NCBI GenBank assembly: GCA_002722705.1
Contig: PBMP01000095.1
Coordinates: 1 to 60,605, forward strand
Reading direction: 5' to 3'
DNA: 60,605 bases
Source of the DNA: Pseudobdellovibrionaceae bacterium
GTDB taxonomy: Bacteria; Bdellovibrionota; UBA1018; UBA6935
Part shown: positions 16,404 through 26,068 of the stretch, in pieces
How the letters are laid out: every line of letters begins with the position of its first letter
How positions within the stretch are numbered: the stretch's first letter is position 1
Notes under the pieces: generated by a model
What the model was told of the DNA's origin: nothing
The model's database searches: none
Seen by the model: only the letters and a program-made list of their open reading frames with translations
Position numbers and translations under genes: made by a program

Positions 16404-18410
16404 TTAACGTTTTGAAATAATTTCCCTTAAAAAACGGCGATCTGCCAAATATGGGACGGTAACCTTTAAAAGAGGCTCTTGCTTCATCGCTCGCTGAATT
16501 GCAAAAGTTGCCCCCTGGTTTCTTGCCCAATTTCTGCGCGCAACTCCATTATTCACATCCCAAAAAATCATGGAACGAATTCTTCGGTCACACTCTTTAG
16601 ATCCGTCTAAAACCATTCCAAAACCGCCATTTATAACTTCTCCCCAGCCAACTCCTCCACCATTATGAAGAGAAACCCACGTGGCACCCCTAAAAGCATC
16701 TCCAACAAAATTATGAACAGCCATATCAGCGGTAAAGCGAGAACCATCATAAATATTTGAAGTCTCACGATAAGGAGAATCTGTTCCAGAGACATCATGA
16801 TGATCTCGTCCTAGAACAATCGGGGCAGAAACTCTTCCTTCTCGAATAGCACGGTTAAAAGCAAGTGCGATTCTCATACGCCCCTCTGAATCTGAATATA
16901 AAATACGCGCCTGAGATCCAACGACTAATTTATTTTCTTTCGCAGACTGTATCCATAGCAAATTATCCTTTAATTGTTGGGTAATTTCAGGTGGAGCTTC
17001 TACAAGTAACTCTTCTATAACCTCAGTCGCAATTTGATCTGTTTCAAAAAGATCACTTTCTTTTGAACTCATACAAACCCAACGAAATGGACCAAAGCCG
17101 AAATCAAAACACATCGGACCCATGATATCCTGAACGTAAGAAGGATATTTAAATTCACCTTTAGAATCGAGAATATCAGCTCCTGCTCGAGACGATTCCA
17201 ACAGGAATGCATTTCCATAATCAAAGAAATACATTCCTTTTTCACTAAGGGTATTAATTGCATTCACATGTCGTCTCAAAGTTCGATAAACTTCTTCTTT
17301 AAACTTTTCTGGCTGCATTGCCATCATCTCATTTGCTTCTTCGAAACTCATTCCCGAAGGATAGTAACCACCAGCAAACGGATTGTGGAGGGATGATTGA
17401 TCAGATCCAAGATCGACATGAATTTCTTCTCGAACCAAACTCTCCCAGAGATCAACAACATTTCCTTGGTAAGCAAGTGAAACTGCTTCTTTGTTTTTTT
17501 GCGCCTCTTTAATTCTAGAAATCAAAATATTCAAATCTTCATAAACTTCATTTACCCATCCTTGAGAGTACCGGGTTTGCACAGCTTTTGGGTTAATTTC
17601 TGCAATCACACCTACCGCACCAGCAATCACGGCTGCTTTTGCCTGAGCTCCCGACATTCCTCCTAGTCCAGACGAGACAAAAAGTTTTCCAGAAAGGTCT
17701 CCTCCCATTTTTCGACCTGCATTTAAAATAGTAATTAATGTTCCATGAACAATTCCTTGTGGACCAATGTACATAAAAGAACCTGCGGTCATTTGTCCAT
17801 ACTGAGTCACCCCAAGAGCATTAAACTTTTCCCAATCGTCAGGCTTAGAATAATTAGGAATCATCATCCCATTAGTAACGACCACCCGAGGAGCCTCTTC
17901 ATGAGAAGGAAAGAGTCCTAAGGGATGTCCCGAATATAGAACCAAGGTCTGTTGATCCGTCATCATTGACAAATATTTCATTGTTAAAAGATATTGAGCC
18001 CAGTTCTGAAAAACTCCTCCATTTCCTCCATAAGTAATCAATTCATGGGGATGTTGAGCAACTTGATGATCGAGATTATTACTTAGCATCAGCATGATTG
18101 CAGCTGCTTGTTTCGATTGATAAGGATAATCTTCAATCGAACGTGCGTGAATTTTATAATCGGGTCTAAAGCGATACATATAGATTCGACCATATGTTTC
18201 GAGTTCTTCAGCAAATTCTTTTCCTAAAATTTCATGGTGTTTTTCAGGGAAATAACGAAGAGCATTTTCAAGAGCGAGAATTTTTTCATCCTCAGATAAA
18301 ATCTGTTTTCTATGAGGAGCGTGATTCACAGTAGAATCGAATTCTTTCCGAGGGGGAAGACTTTCAGGGATTCCTGTTTGTATTGCTTCTTTAAATGATA
18401 AAGTGTCCAT
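16404..18410 (-). CDS. hutU: Urocanate hydratase (long form)
   Basis: The enzyme converts urocanate to imidazolonepropionate in histidine breakdown. The sequence shows TYGGNGGVFQNWAQYLLTM, the NAD-binding SSGLGGMSGAQAKAA, GPMCFDFGFGPFRWVC with the active-site Cys, and LHNGGGVGWGEVINGG near the end. Homologues such as the Pseudomonas enzyme are about 556 residues. This one is ~668, like the longer branch seen in several other phyla, with extra sequence at the N terminus and between domains. The ATG at 18410 has AAGGA eight bases ahead; an earlier start at 18518 has no ribosome site. No other hut gene is in the window. Confidence 0.93.
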   Translation of the reverse strand: MDTLSFKEAIQTGIPESLPPRKEFDSTVNHAPHRKQILSEDEKILALENALRYFPEKHHEILGKEFAEELETYGRIYMYRFRPDYKIHARSIEDYPYQSKQAAAIMLMLSNNLDHQVAQHPHELITYGGNGGVFQNWAQYLLTMKYLSMMTDQQTLVLYSGHPLGLFPSHEEAPRVVVTNGMMIPNYSKPDDWEKFNALGVTQYGQMTAGSFMYIGPQGIVHGTLITILNAGRKMGGDLSGKLFVSSGLGGMSGAQAKAAVIAGAVGVIAEINPKAVQTRYSQGWVNEVYEDLNILISRIKEAQKNKEAVSLAYQGNVVDLWESLVREEIHVDLGSDQSSLHNPFAGGYYPSGMSFEEANEMMAMQPEKFKEEVYRTLRRHVNAINTLSEKGMYFFDYGNAFLLESSRAGADILDSKGEFKYPSYVQDIMGPMCFDFGFGPFRWVCMSSKESDLFETDQIATEVIEELLVEAPPEITQQLKDNLLWIQSAKENKLVVGSQARILYSDSEGRMRIALAFNRAIREGRVSAPIVLGRDHHDVSGTDSPYRETSNIYDGSRFTADMAVHNFVGDAFRGATWVSLHNGGGVGWGEVINGGFGMVLDGSKECDRRIRSMIFWDVNNGVARRNWARNQGATFAIQRAMKQEPLLKVTVPYLADRRFLREIISKR

Positions 18411-18652
18411 GAGCATGATCCTTCTCTTTATTTTGAATTCATCCTTACCATATTTATAAAGCTCATGAGGAATGGTTTGATTTTTACTAGATAAAAAAAG
18501 TCTATTTTTTATACTCAATAGATTGCATAAAATGAGGTTCTATTAAAACAAGACAAAAAATTAAAGCTGCATTAATCAACGCAAACGAACAGGCGTTCGA
18601 AACTATCGAATTTTATGAACAAAAACAAACGATATCCATGGATGGTTTCACA

Positions 18653-20191
18653 TTAAGAAGAGAGAAGCTCTGACAAAGGTAGACCAATATTTGCTAAATC
18701 TCCGTCATAAAACCCAGAGCGTTGATTTGCGACGTAACTTCTGACATCTTCCATTCGGTCGCCATATCCCAATTGCCCTGCTCTTTCATAGTCCGAAGGA
18801 CTCATTCCCATGGCTTGAAGCATGGTAATTAACCAACGATTATAAAGCACCCCTGGTTTTTCTAGAGGAAATCCATCATCTTCCACACTAAATCCATTTG
18901 CGTTTCGATTTCGATAATCTAAATATAACCCCGTTTCTAAACTTCCCCCTGCTCCTCCAAAAGTAATCGAAGGAACTGTGACACTACTATGGACTGAAGA
19001 ATGTTCATTAGAGTAGAAAACTAATGAATTATCTAAATAAGTAGAATCTCCACTTTCAGTAACATCAAGTTTACTCACTAAATCAGAAACTATCTTTTCA
19101 AATATCCAACGGTTAATCGTAGAAATCATCGCCTGTTGATCTGTTTCATTCGCATTATGAGAAATAAAATGCCATCCTCCAGGAGAATTCTAACCAGGTA
19201 TATCTAAAACTTTTGAAATATGAATGGTTGCAAGTCTAGAAATATCACAACGAATTGCCGCTGCAATCACATCATTAAATGCCTGGTAGGAAGCTTCCAC
19301 TGTCGCCAAATCAGCCGTATAAATATGATTAATATCGGGAGGAGTCGCTGGAACACTACAACTTCCATTAACTTGATTCACTTTAGACTCGGTTTCTGAT
19401 AAAAAGTTCATATGACTATCAAGTCGCTGTCGATCTTCACTTCCAAGTCTTGAATTATTCCATAGTCTTTGAAAATCTTCATATACAGCATTAAAAATAG
19501 AACCATCACTTGGACCACTTCCCTCTGACTGAGCCGCTATGATAGAAGAAAACAAGGTATTAAATAAAACTCTCGGATTACTGATAGTCGGGAGCAAAGA
19601 AACATCACCCGTTTTATTAAATGGATCTTGGTAACTGTAAGATAAACCTTGCGATCCCAAAGGATTAATAATCATCGAACGCTCTGCTATCCCTGACATT
19701 GTAGGATAAACAGCGTTAGAGTAAGCCATCAATTGATCAATGGTAGCCATGGGAGTAAAACTATTGATATTATTTCCTCCCTCTACAGGAACACTTCCTG
19801 CGACGTTCCCTAAATTAGCACCATAGTGATGACCTATTCTGAATCTCCAATCAAGTCCACGAATGATATTCATTTTACTCAGATAAGGATTTAAAAAAGA
19901 ACCTAAAACTGGAGAAAGTTCTGATTGAGCACCCAAGATATTGATTAACGTGTCTGAATGAGCATTATGCCCATTAGGAACAGAAAAACTATTCATAGGA
20001 AGGGCTGCTGGATACAAATTATAATCTTGAATTGCACCATTTTGTGACATCAAAGCAATAAAACGTTTTGGAGGAGTCCCTCCACTTCCAAGAAGTTCCT
20101 TGGTTAAAAGAGATGGAAGAAATGGAAGTGTTAAAGCAGCTCCTCCCACTCCCTGTAAAAAATGTCTTCTGGTAATTCTATTCCATTTCAT
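18653..20191 (-). pseudogene. DUF1552 secreted protein split by an in-frame TAG
   Basis: A single frame of ~512 codons encodes a DUF1552 protein. It begins with a twin-arginine signal (RRHFLQGVGGAALTLPFLPSLL region) and ends with the usual INRW...LDNSLVFYS...GVLYNRWLITMLQ region. It is broken once, at 19190-19192, by TAG. The frame continues without shift after the stop (NSPGGWHFISHNAN...), and those residues belong to the family. So this is either a nonsense mutation, a base-call error, or stop-codon readthrough. Some would annotate two genes, 19190-20191 and 18653-19129. The ATG at 20191 has GGAG eight bases ahead. It follows the DUF1592 gene in the same operon. Confidence 0.8.
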
Positions 20192-20213
20192 ATTGAAAAT
20201 CTCCAAATCCTAC

Positions 20214-21995
20214 TTAAATCTTTTTTAACCGAAGTGCGGGTTGTCGTCCATAAGCTCGAAGCATTTGATAGATACTGCCACCTTGTACATCAAGTGCATC
20301 ATACATTCCCTTTAAAACACATTGATTTTGATCTATATTCTCTTTTTTCTCTAAAAACATGTAGTATTTTTTTACAAAACAAAGATTTAATTTTTTACTC
20401 GATATCATTCTTTCCACCATCTGCTTTTGAGACGAGATTGTCTCTGTATCTCCAAAATAGATATTAGGAGCTACAGCGGTGTTAATTGAATGATTCGGAC
20501 CCAATGAACCATTAGAGTAGATAATCTGTTCTTGACTCCGCTCTCTTCCTAAACCATCAAAGCGCTCTAAAATAAATCCCAAAGGATTAATTTGAGAATG
20601 GCAAAATGCACATTGAGCAGGTGAAGTCTTTTGAGCAGTTCTTTCTCTTGTCGTTAAAGAAGGATCAAAAGGAGGAGGAATGATTGAATTGGGAGGTAGA
20701 TCTGTAGGAGGATCTGGAAGATCGTCACACAAAATATCTCTTCTAATATGAACTCCTCGATGAATAGGACCTGTCTCATGAATTCCTGAAACCAGCATTC
20801 CTGCTCGACTCAGAAGTCCACTTCGATCACTTGATTCATCAAACTGAGGTGGATTTCCTGCACCATTCCAAGTAGAAACGCCATAAAGAGAAGCAAGAAG
20901 TGATGACTGAGTGACTGAAGATCGACTTTGATAAAGATCGTCAACACTTCCTTGCCAGTCCCACGTCTGAAGATCAGTAAAGTCCTCAATCTCTTCGATC
21001 ATAGCATCTCTAAGCGCGTCTTCTTGCCCAATAAAAGTAGGAGCAAAACTTGAAAACGCATTTGTATTTGAAGTATTAATTCCCGGTACCTCATTGAGAT
21101 GAAGCCATTGATTATAAAAATCAGCTGATACTTGTCTTGCTAAAGTTCTTTGATTATCCAAAAGGTGATCTAAGGCACTCTCTAGTCCTGTATCAGTTAA
21201 AATTGAGTTGTCAGCTGCCATAGAAAAAAGAGTCGAATCAGGCATCGTTTTTAAGTATGCATAGCTTAACCGACTGGCAAATTCGTAGGAGGTCAACTCC
21301 AAAGTATCATTTCCAATATCAGCACCAGAAAGCTCGACATGATATAAAAACTCAGGTGACATTAAAAATCGAATAATCAAAGCTCGAACAGGGTTTGTTT
21401 CTGCATTAAAAAAGTTTCTATAAATAGTTCGTTCAGAACTTGTAATCGGACGTCGATGAGTTTTTAATCCGAATTGATCAATAAAATAGTCAATACAAGC
21501 TGTTGCAGGGCTGGCTGCTGTAATACATGAATGCCCTACAAGAGCAGTCATTCTAGAGTTACTTGCAACCACAAAATCAGCAAACTCTTTTGCAATATCA
21601 TAATATCGATCTGAGTGACCTTGAGTGAGATTTACATCTGCATCTTTAAATTGTTCTGAAGCATCTTCTGGAACTAAAGTAATCAATGCCTGAAGATCAT
21701 TCCAAAGAGATGTTCGATCTGATGCATTTAAAAAACTAGTCAGCGCATACAAGGTGTTGCGGTACTCTACTTTAGAAAGCCTTCGAAGAGTCTTACGGTC
21801 TTGAGGAGCATCTTCTTGGGTACAGGTATAAAGCGATGGACTGTATTTTCCTGCAGACAAAATTTGCTTTCTCTTCGCTTCAACTTCTTCACTCGACAAA
21901 AACTGTGTTACTTGTTCACAACCAGAAGTAAGAACGAGAAGTAAAACTACCCAAATTCTATTTTTATTTTTTATACTAAAATTTAACAACTTCAC
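20214..21995 (-). CDS. DUF1592-type secreted cytochrome-like lipoprotein
   Basis: A 593-residue lipoprotein (signal with LTSGCEQ, lipobox Cys near residue 26). Its domains follow the DUF1587/1595/1592/1588/1585 order known from Planctomycetes and myxobacteria: LRRLSKVEYRNTLYAL, the HRRPITSSER region, FLMSPEFLYHVE, RSGLLSRAGMLVSG, a CAFCH motif in the DUF1588 part, and a DUF1585-like end. CxxCH is a haem c attachment motif, so electron transfer outside the cell is possible. Partners of DUF1592 are usually DUF1552 proteins, and one follows 22 bases later. GTG start with GAGG five bases ahead. Substrate unknown. Confidence 0.8.
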   Translation of the reverse strand: MKLLNFSIKNKNRIWVVLLLVLTSGCEQVTQFLSSEEVEAKRKQILSAGKYSPSLYTCTQEDAPQDRKTLRRLSKVEYRNTLYALTSFLNASDRTSLWNDLQALITLVPEDASEQFKDADVNLTQGHSDRYYDIAKEFADFVVASNSRMTALVGHSCITAASPATACIDYFIDQFGLKTHRRPITSSERTIYRNFFNAETNPVRALIIRFLMSPEFLYHVELSGADIGNDTLELTSYEFASRLSYAYLKTMPDSTLFSMAADNSILTDTGLESALDHLLDNQRTLARQVSADFYNQWLHLNEVPGINTSNTNAFSSFAPTFIGQEDALRDAMIEEIEDFTDLQTWDWQGSVDDLYQSRSSVTQSSLLASLYGVSTWNGAGNPPQFDESSDRSGLLSRAGMLVSGIHETGPIHRGVHIRRDILCDDLPDPPTDLPPNSIIPPPFDPSLTTRERTAQKTSPAQCAFCHSQINPLGFILERFDGLGRERSQEQIIYSNGSLGPNHSINTAVAPNIYFGDTETISSQKQMVERMISSKKLNLCFVKKYYMFLEKKENIDQNQCVLKGMYDALDVQGGSIYQMLRAYGRQPALRLKKI

Positions 21996-22030
21996 GTACT
22001 ACCTCGGAATCGTTAGAACCTTAAAAAGGT

Positions 22031-23026
22031 TTATTCATTTCCTAAATTTGAGAACTCAGTTAAACAATCAGATTCTGAAGTAGGAGCTGTACTAGCGAAT
22101 CGAACATAATCAAATTCAGCTCTTGTATTGTGAGTTCCATTATAAGTATGTCCCATAATTCCAACTTGAACCGTACTTGGCATACTTGAATGATCAAAGT
22201 AGATTGGCGTTGAAGAACCACTTGCCGGTGGAATAGCAGCAAATTCACTTCCTGTAAAAGTAGGGCCTGTTGCAGACCCAGTACTCGTAGAGGTTCCGTT
22301 TAAATTATACGCGTTGTAATAAGCTTCTTGTCTCCAATTACCATCAGTATTATCCCAGTAATAAAAACGAAAGATATTACCCACACGACAAATAAGCATA
22401 TGCTCTTCTAAGCCATCTGCAGGAGGATGTGGATTTAAGAATAACTCAGAAGCACTGTTGAGCGTTTTTTTGATTTCTCTTGCAAAACCTGGATCAGGAG
22501 AAATCCCTGAAGCCGACTGTCCTCCTAAATTGTACATCACCCAGTTCTCATCACTGGAGTGAGTTCCTGCTGGATCTCTAATGACAATTCCACCTGCATT
22601 GTAACCCAGCGCAGGTGCGGCTGAAGTATTTGTTTTGTCGACAACTCTCAGATGAGTCACCACAACAAAGTTACCAGTTACATTTTTATACATTAATGGT
22701 CCCCAGTAATCTTGAAACCAGGAATAATAATTTGTTTCTTGAGGAATAATAACTGCCCAACCGGCTTTGGTCGTATCAATATCCATGGTAAGAGCACGAG
22801 TCGACGTATGAGTTGCATCAACCGGAAACCCTAAAACACTCCATGTGGAATGAGCGGACGCAAGAAGATCAAACGTAGTACTAAATTCATCATTCAAAGC
22901 ATTTGTAGTACTTGATGCTGATGAAGACGATCCATTTCCATTTGTGATTTGAATATTCCCACAACGAGTAAGAATAGAACATACGCACAGCAAGAAGACT
23001 TTTGTTTTTAGGAACTCAAATTTCAT
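22031..23026 (-). CDS. Secreted lipoprotein with LamG/DUF1349-like beta-sandwich
   Basis: A 331-residue lipoprotein (hydrophobic signal, then RCGN near residue 22). A low-complexity Ser-rich linker follows. The rest is beta-rich with Trp and Tyr clusters (WFQDYWGPLMYKNV, FRFYYWDNTDGNW, FDYVRFAS), the pattern of concanavalin-like LamG/DUF1349 sandwich domains that bind sugars. It is first in an operon with the DUF1592 and DUF1552 genes, so it may supply binding to a polymer. A strong ribosome site (AAAGGAGG) and a sigma-70-like promoter precede it. Confidence 0.6.
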   Translation of the reverse strand: MKFEFLKTKVFLLCVCSILTRCGNIQITNGNGSSSSASSTTNALNDEFSTTFDLLASAHSTWSVLGFPVDATHTSTRALTMDIDTTKAGWAVIIPQETNYYSWFQDYWGPLMYKNVTGNFVVVTHLRVVDKTNTSAAPALGYNAGGIVIRDPAGTHSSDENWVMYNLGGQSASGISPDPGFAREIKKTLNSASELFLNPHPPADGLEEHMLICRVGNIFRFYYWDNTDGNWRQEAYYNAYNLNGTSTSTGSATGPTFTGSEFAAIPPASGSSTPIYFDHSSMPSTVQVGIMGHTYNGTHNTRAEFDYVRFASTAPTSESDCLTEFSNLGNE

Positions 23027-23063
23027 GAGTCCTCCTTTATCTTAATCAAAAAGAGATACTCTT

Positions 23064-23092
23064 ATTTTACCTGACTAAAAGAGTCAATTCAA
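23064..23092 (-). promoter_or_regulatory. Sigma-70-like promoter of the DUF1592/DUF1552 operon
   Basis: Read on the minus strand: TTGAAT (23087-23092), a 17-base spacer, then TAAAAT (23064-23069), about 38 bases before the ATG at 23026. Inside the spacer TGACT and AGTCA form a perfect 5-base inverted repeat with a 5-base loop, which would suit a repressor or activator site. Confidence 0.6.
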
Positions 23093-23143
23093 ATAAATTT
23101 GAAATTTCCTTAAAAAAATAGGGTTAAAAAAGACACACCCTCG

Positions 23144-23509
23144 CTATAAGACTGAAAAATAAGCTTTGATATCACCAATTAAATCACTTAAACCACCAGG
23201 TTTCAGATAGAGATGATTACCGACTTCACAATTTATTTCTTCGGGTTGATAGTCTGAAAATCCAGTCATCACGAAAAAATCAGGAATTTCATTTCTTTCT
23301 TCTTTTACTTTTCGGATAAACTCCATTCCATCCATCCCCGGAAGACGAATATCAGTAATGACTAGATCAAATTTTTTACCCGAAGTTATTTTTTCAAATG
23401 CATCTTCAGCACTAAAAGAAGTCTCTGCATTCAAACCAATGAGTTCAATCTGAGAAGCAATTAACTCGCAAAGATCTTTCTCATCTTCTACAATCAACAC
23501 TGTAGCCAT
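23144..23509 (-). CDS. Stand-alone response-regulator receiver
   Basis: A ~121-residue single receiver domain. VLIVEDEKDL holds the acidic pair near residue 10, ITDIRLPGMDGMEF the phospho-acceptor Asp, MTGF the conserved Thr region and LYLKPG the Lys. No output domain is present, so it acts like CheY by binding a partner. The start at 23509 is chosen because GGGGG lies just ahead; an ATG eight codons earlier has no ribosome site. No histidine kinase is adjacent. Confidence 0.85.
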   Translation of the reverse strand: MATVLIVEDEKDLCELIASQIELIGLNAETSFSAEDAFEKITSGKKFDLVITDIRLPGMDGMEFIRKVKEERNEIPDFFVMTGFSDYQPEEINCEVGNHLYLKPGGLSDLIGDIKAYFSVL

Positions 23510-23658
23510 TTCACCCCCATTTTTACTCTTCATGATCTGAAGCTTTAAAAAGACATCTTTCTAATATTATCAATAACGCCAGATCTTGCCATAAAAATTC
23601 TATGATGAATACTTCATTTCCTTCTAAATAAAAAAATGAAACATGATAAACAATTTAA

Positions 23659-24354
23659 CTAAGCTACTGTTTGCGACCAATCAATTGGTTTTTTTCCGAT
23701 ACTTTCAAGAATTTGATTTGCTCGAGAAAAATGTCGACATCCTAAAAAACCTCGATGTGCAGATAAAGGAGAAGGATGAGGAGACTCTAAAAAGTAATGA
23801 TGTTTATTAGTAATTAAGCTCTTTTTCTTTTGCGCTGCAGAACCCCATAAAATAAAAACAACTGGATCCTTTCGTTCATTTAAGCAACGAATCGCTTGAT
23901 CCGTAAAGTTTTCCCAGCCTTGATCACGATGAGAAAACGCTTGAGAACGCCTTACGGTCAAAACAGTATTGAGCAAAAGAACCCCTTGTTCAGCCCATCC
24001 AGATAACTCACTTTGACTCTCATCAAACTCAATACCTAAGTCACTTTTGATTTCTTTAAAAATATTCTTTAAACTCGGTGGTTTCGGAAAAACAGAAGCG
24101 GGCACACCAAAACTCAAACCAATCGCTTGAGATGGACCATGATAAGGATCTTGTCCTAAAATCACCACCTTAACTTCTGAAAAATCAACTTCTTTAAATG
24201 CTCTTAAAATATTTTTTCGTTCAGGAAAAATAGAAACAGAAGATCCATACTCATGCTTTAAAAACTGACAAAGTTTTTTAAAATAAGGTTTTTGTTTCTC
24301 TGCTGATAACTGTTTCTTCCAACCTACCGGAAGTGATTCTGGAAAATTCGACAT
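23659..24354 (-). CDS. ung: Uracil-DNA glycosylase (family 1)
   Basis: A 231-residue family 1 enzyme that cuts uracil from DNA at the start of base-excision repair. Seen motifs: the water-activating GQDPYHGPSQAIGLSF near residue 67, LLLNTVLTVR, a WGSAAQKK strand, and the DNA-minor-groove loop HPSPLSAHRGF. Length and order match E. coli Ung. It stands alone on the minus strand. Confidence 0.95.
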   Translation of the reverse strand: MSNFPESLPVGWKKQLSAEKQKPYFKKLCQFLKHEYGSSVSIFPERKNILRAFKEVDFSEVKVVILGQDPYHGPSQAIGLSFGVPASVFPKPPSLKNIFKEIKSDLGIEFDESQSELSGWAEQGVLLLNTVLTVRRSQAFSHRDQGWENFTDQAIRCLNERKDPVVFILWGSAAQKKKSLITNKHHYFLESPHPSPLSAHRGFLGCRHFSRANQILESIGKKPIDWSQTVA

Positions 24355-24394
24355 TCTCTTTGAATAAACAAAAGAAAGAACCGGGGCAAGTGAA

Positions 24395-24499
24395 ATGAGT
24401 CAATCAAAACCGTATAAAATGGTCTCATCATTGTCTGCACCTCCTTGGTCAGTTCGAGGTTCATACCATGCTGCAAAAGGAGTTTCAGACTTAAAGTAA
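24395..24499 (+). CDS. Possible 34-residue small protein between ung and a MAPEG gene
   Basis: The only plus-strand frame in the gap between two minus-strand genes starts with ATG, ahead of which GGGGCAAG might serve as a weak ribosome site, and runs 34 codons (a Ser/Pro-rich sequence with APPWSVRGSY). No family is recognised. Chance ORFs of this size are common. Confidence 0.2.
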   Translation: MSQSKPYKMVSSLSAPPWSVRGSYHAAKGVSDLK

Positions 24500-24505
24500 T
24501 GAATA

Positions 24506-24922
24506 TTACCAAATTTGAATCATCAAATAAGTCCATAAGACCATGACACTTACCCAGCCAATTACAAATACGAATAACCGATGAAGAACATTGTTATAGG
24601 TCAAGTGAACAACTGAATGAATCACTCGAGAGAAGAAAAACAACCAACAGACTCCCACTGAAAACACATCAACCTTCTCTAAAACGATTGTTAGAATTAC
24701 TCCCGCAAAAAATAAGGTCGGCAACTCAAATAAATTTGCATAATTTCTCGAAGCTTGAATCATTTCAGAAGGCAAAGACGAACCTTCATAAGTCTTATAA
24801 TATTTTATAGATACCTTTTTTTCTCGAACTGATGCAATACGCATTCGAACATTTACAATAGCGACAAACCACGTTAAAACAACTTGTAAAAATAGAGGAA
24901 GCACAATCCAATGAATTTTCAT
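24506..24922 (-). CDS. MAPEG-family membrane protein
   Basis: A 138-residue four-helix membrane protein. The second segment holds the RNYANLFELPTLFF pattern of the MAPEG family (glutathione S-transferase and related membrane enzymes), with RVIHSVVHL in the third. Bacterial MAPEG members have varied or unknown activity, so only the fold can be named. It is divergent from the TauE-type exporter. Confidence 0.7.
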   Translation of the reverse strand: MKIHWIVLPLFLQVVLTWFVAIVNVRMRIASVREKKVSIKYYKTYEGSSLPSEMIQASRNYANLFELPTLFFAGVILTIVLEKVDVFSVGVCWLFFFSRVIHSVVHLTYNNVLHRLFVFVIGWVSVMVLWTYLMIQIW

Positions 24923-25004
24923 AAATGAGATTGACTCATAGAATATTCACAAAATCAACATTTCACTCTATCAAATGAAATGTCTAAACAGAGGAACAAA
25001 TACG

Positions 25005-25781
25005 ATGATTGAATGGAGTCTTTTTGGAGTACTAGTAGGTATCATCATGGGTGTTTCTGGAGCAGGTGGAGGTACAATTGCAGTTCCTCTTTTTATCTAT
25101 GGATTGGGGTATGATCCAGTGACAGCGACTGTTGCTTCCCTTATTGCCGTTTCTGTTGCCGCACTCTCAAATTGGTGGGGACAGCGACAAAACACTCTTT
25201 ATCCCTTTAGTTTTGGAATTTTTTTAGTCGCTTTTATTTTTATTCAAATTCTAAAACCCGTAAAAGCGATGTTACCTTCTGGGAGCACTCAAATTGCGTT
25301 TCTACTTGTTACACTTTACAGCTTAATTACCTATTGGAAAAATTTAACCGGAAGTAAAAACTTCGACACGGAAAAACCTAAATTTAAATGGAAAGACTTA
25401 CAGAAAATATTCTTATCTGGATTAGGTGTAGCTATGATTACTATTTTTACTGGCCTCGGAGGAGGAGTTTTAATCATGCCTCTTCTTTTAGGCCCCATCA
25501 AAGTCCCTCTTCCTTATGCAATCCCTACCAGTCTTCTCACCATCTCTTCAACAGCAATGGTCGGTGCATATAGTCAGTCTGATCAATTTGAGAAAATATT
25601 CACAACTCAAAAAATGCTTGGCCTCACACTGGGAGTATGGCTATCGGTTGCTCTCACAAAAAGACTGATTAAAGCACTTCCACACGAACAAATGAATAAA
25701 ATCAGAGTCGGCGTATACACAACGGTCATGGGAGTCGCTCTTCTCTCTATGCTTTACTCAACGTTTCAGTCATTTCAATGA
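25005..25781 (+). CDS. TauE/SafE-type membrane exporter
   Basis: A 258-residue membrane protein with about eight segments. The family repeat is seen twice: GVSGAGGGTIAVPLFI near residue 18 and FTGLGGGVLIMPLLL near residue 155. Family members export sulfite, sulfoacetate or related anions. Start: ATG at 25005 with GAGGAA ahead; the frame is open further upstream. Its 3' end overlaps the convergent glutaredoxin gene by 12 bases. The substrate cannot be read. Confidence 0.85.
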   Translation: MIEWSLFGVLVGIIMGVSGAGGGTIAVPLFIYGLGYDPVTATVASLIAVSVAALSNWWGQRQNTLYPFSFGIFLVAFIFIQILKPVKAMLPSGSTQIAFLLVTLYSLITYWKNLTGSKNFDTEKPKFKWKDLQKIFLSGLGVAMITIFTGLGGGVLIMPLLLGPIKVPLPYAIPTSLLTISSTAMVGAYSQSDQFEKIFTTQKMLGLTLGVWLSVALTKRLIKALPHEQMNKIRVGVYTTVMGVALLSMLYSTFQSFQ

Positions 25782-26024
25782 ATCCAAACCTTGAGTTTGA
25801 TCCATATGATTGAGTTGATCAAATCCACCAATGAGTTGATCTTCTAAAAAGATTTGTGGCACCGTATTCATTCCACTTTTTTTACATAAAGCTGAATAAT
25901 CAAAGTTATTTTGTGTCACCACAGTTTCTTCAAACTCGATTCCCCGTTTTTTTAATAAATTTTTAGCCATAATACAGTAGGGACAAGTTACTTTTGTATA
26001 AATTTTAACCCTCGTTGACATCAT
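25770..26024 (-). CDS. grxC: Glutaredoxin (dithiol, GrxC type)
   Basis: An 84-residue glutaredoxin with CPYC active site near residue 14, the cis-Pro in NTVPQIFL and the glutathione-binding GGFDQLNHMD. It reduces disulfides with glutathione. Two adjacent ATGs (26024 and 26021) lie behind AAAAGGAGA. Confidence 0.9.
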   Translation of the reverse strand: MMSTRVKIYTKVTCPYCIMAKNLLKKRGIEFEETVVTQNNFDYSALCKKSGMNTVPQIFLEDQLIGGFDQLNHMDQTQGLDSLK

Positions 26025-26068
26025 TTTCTCCTTTTATGTAAATTCATAAAAACATATCAACCTTAATT

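Noticed and set aside
18653..19129. Reading the two halves of the DUF1552 protein as separate genes
   Set aside because: The frame is continuous across the TAG and family residues run up to and after it (NSPGGWHFISHN before the apparent Met), so one interrupted gene is the better reading.
24324..24536. Minus-strand 70-codon frame between ung and the MAPEG gene
   Set aside because: It overlaps both genes, has no ribosome site and no recognisable content.
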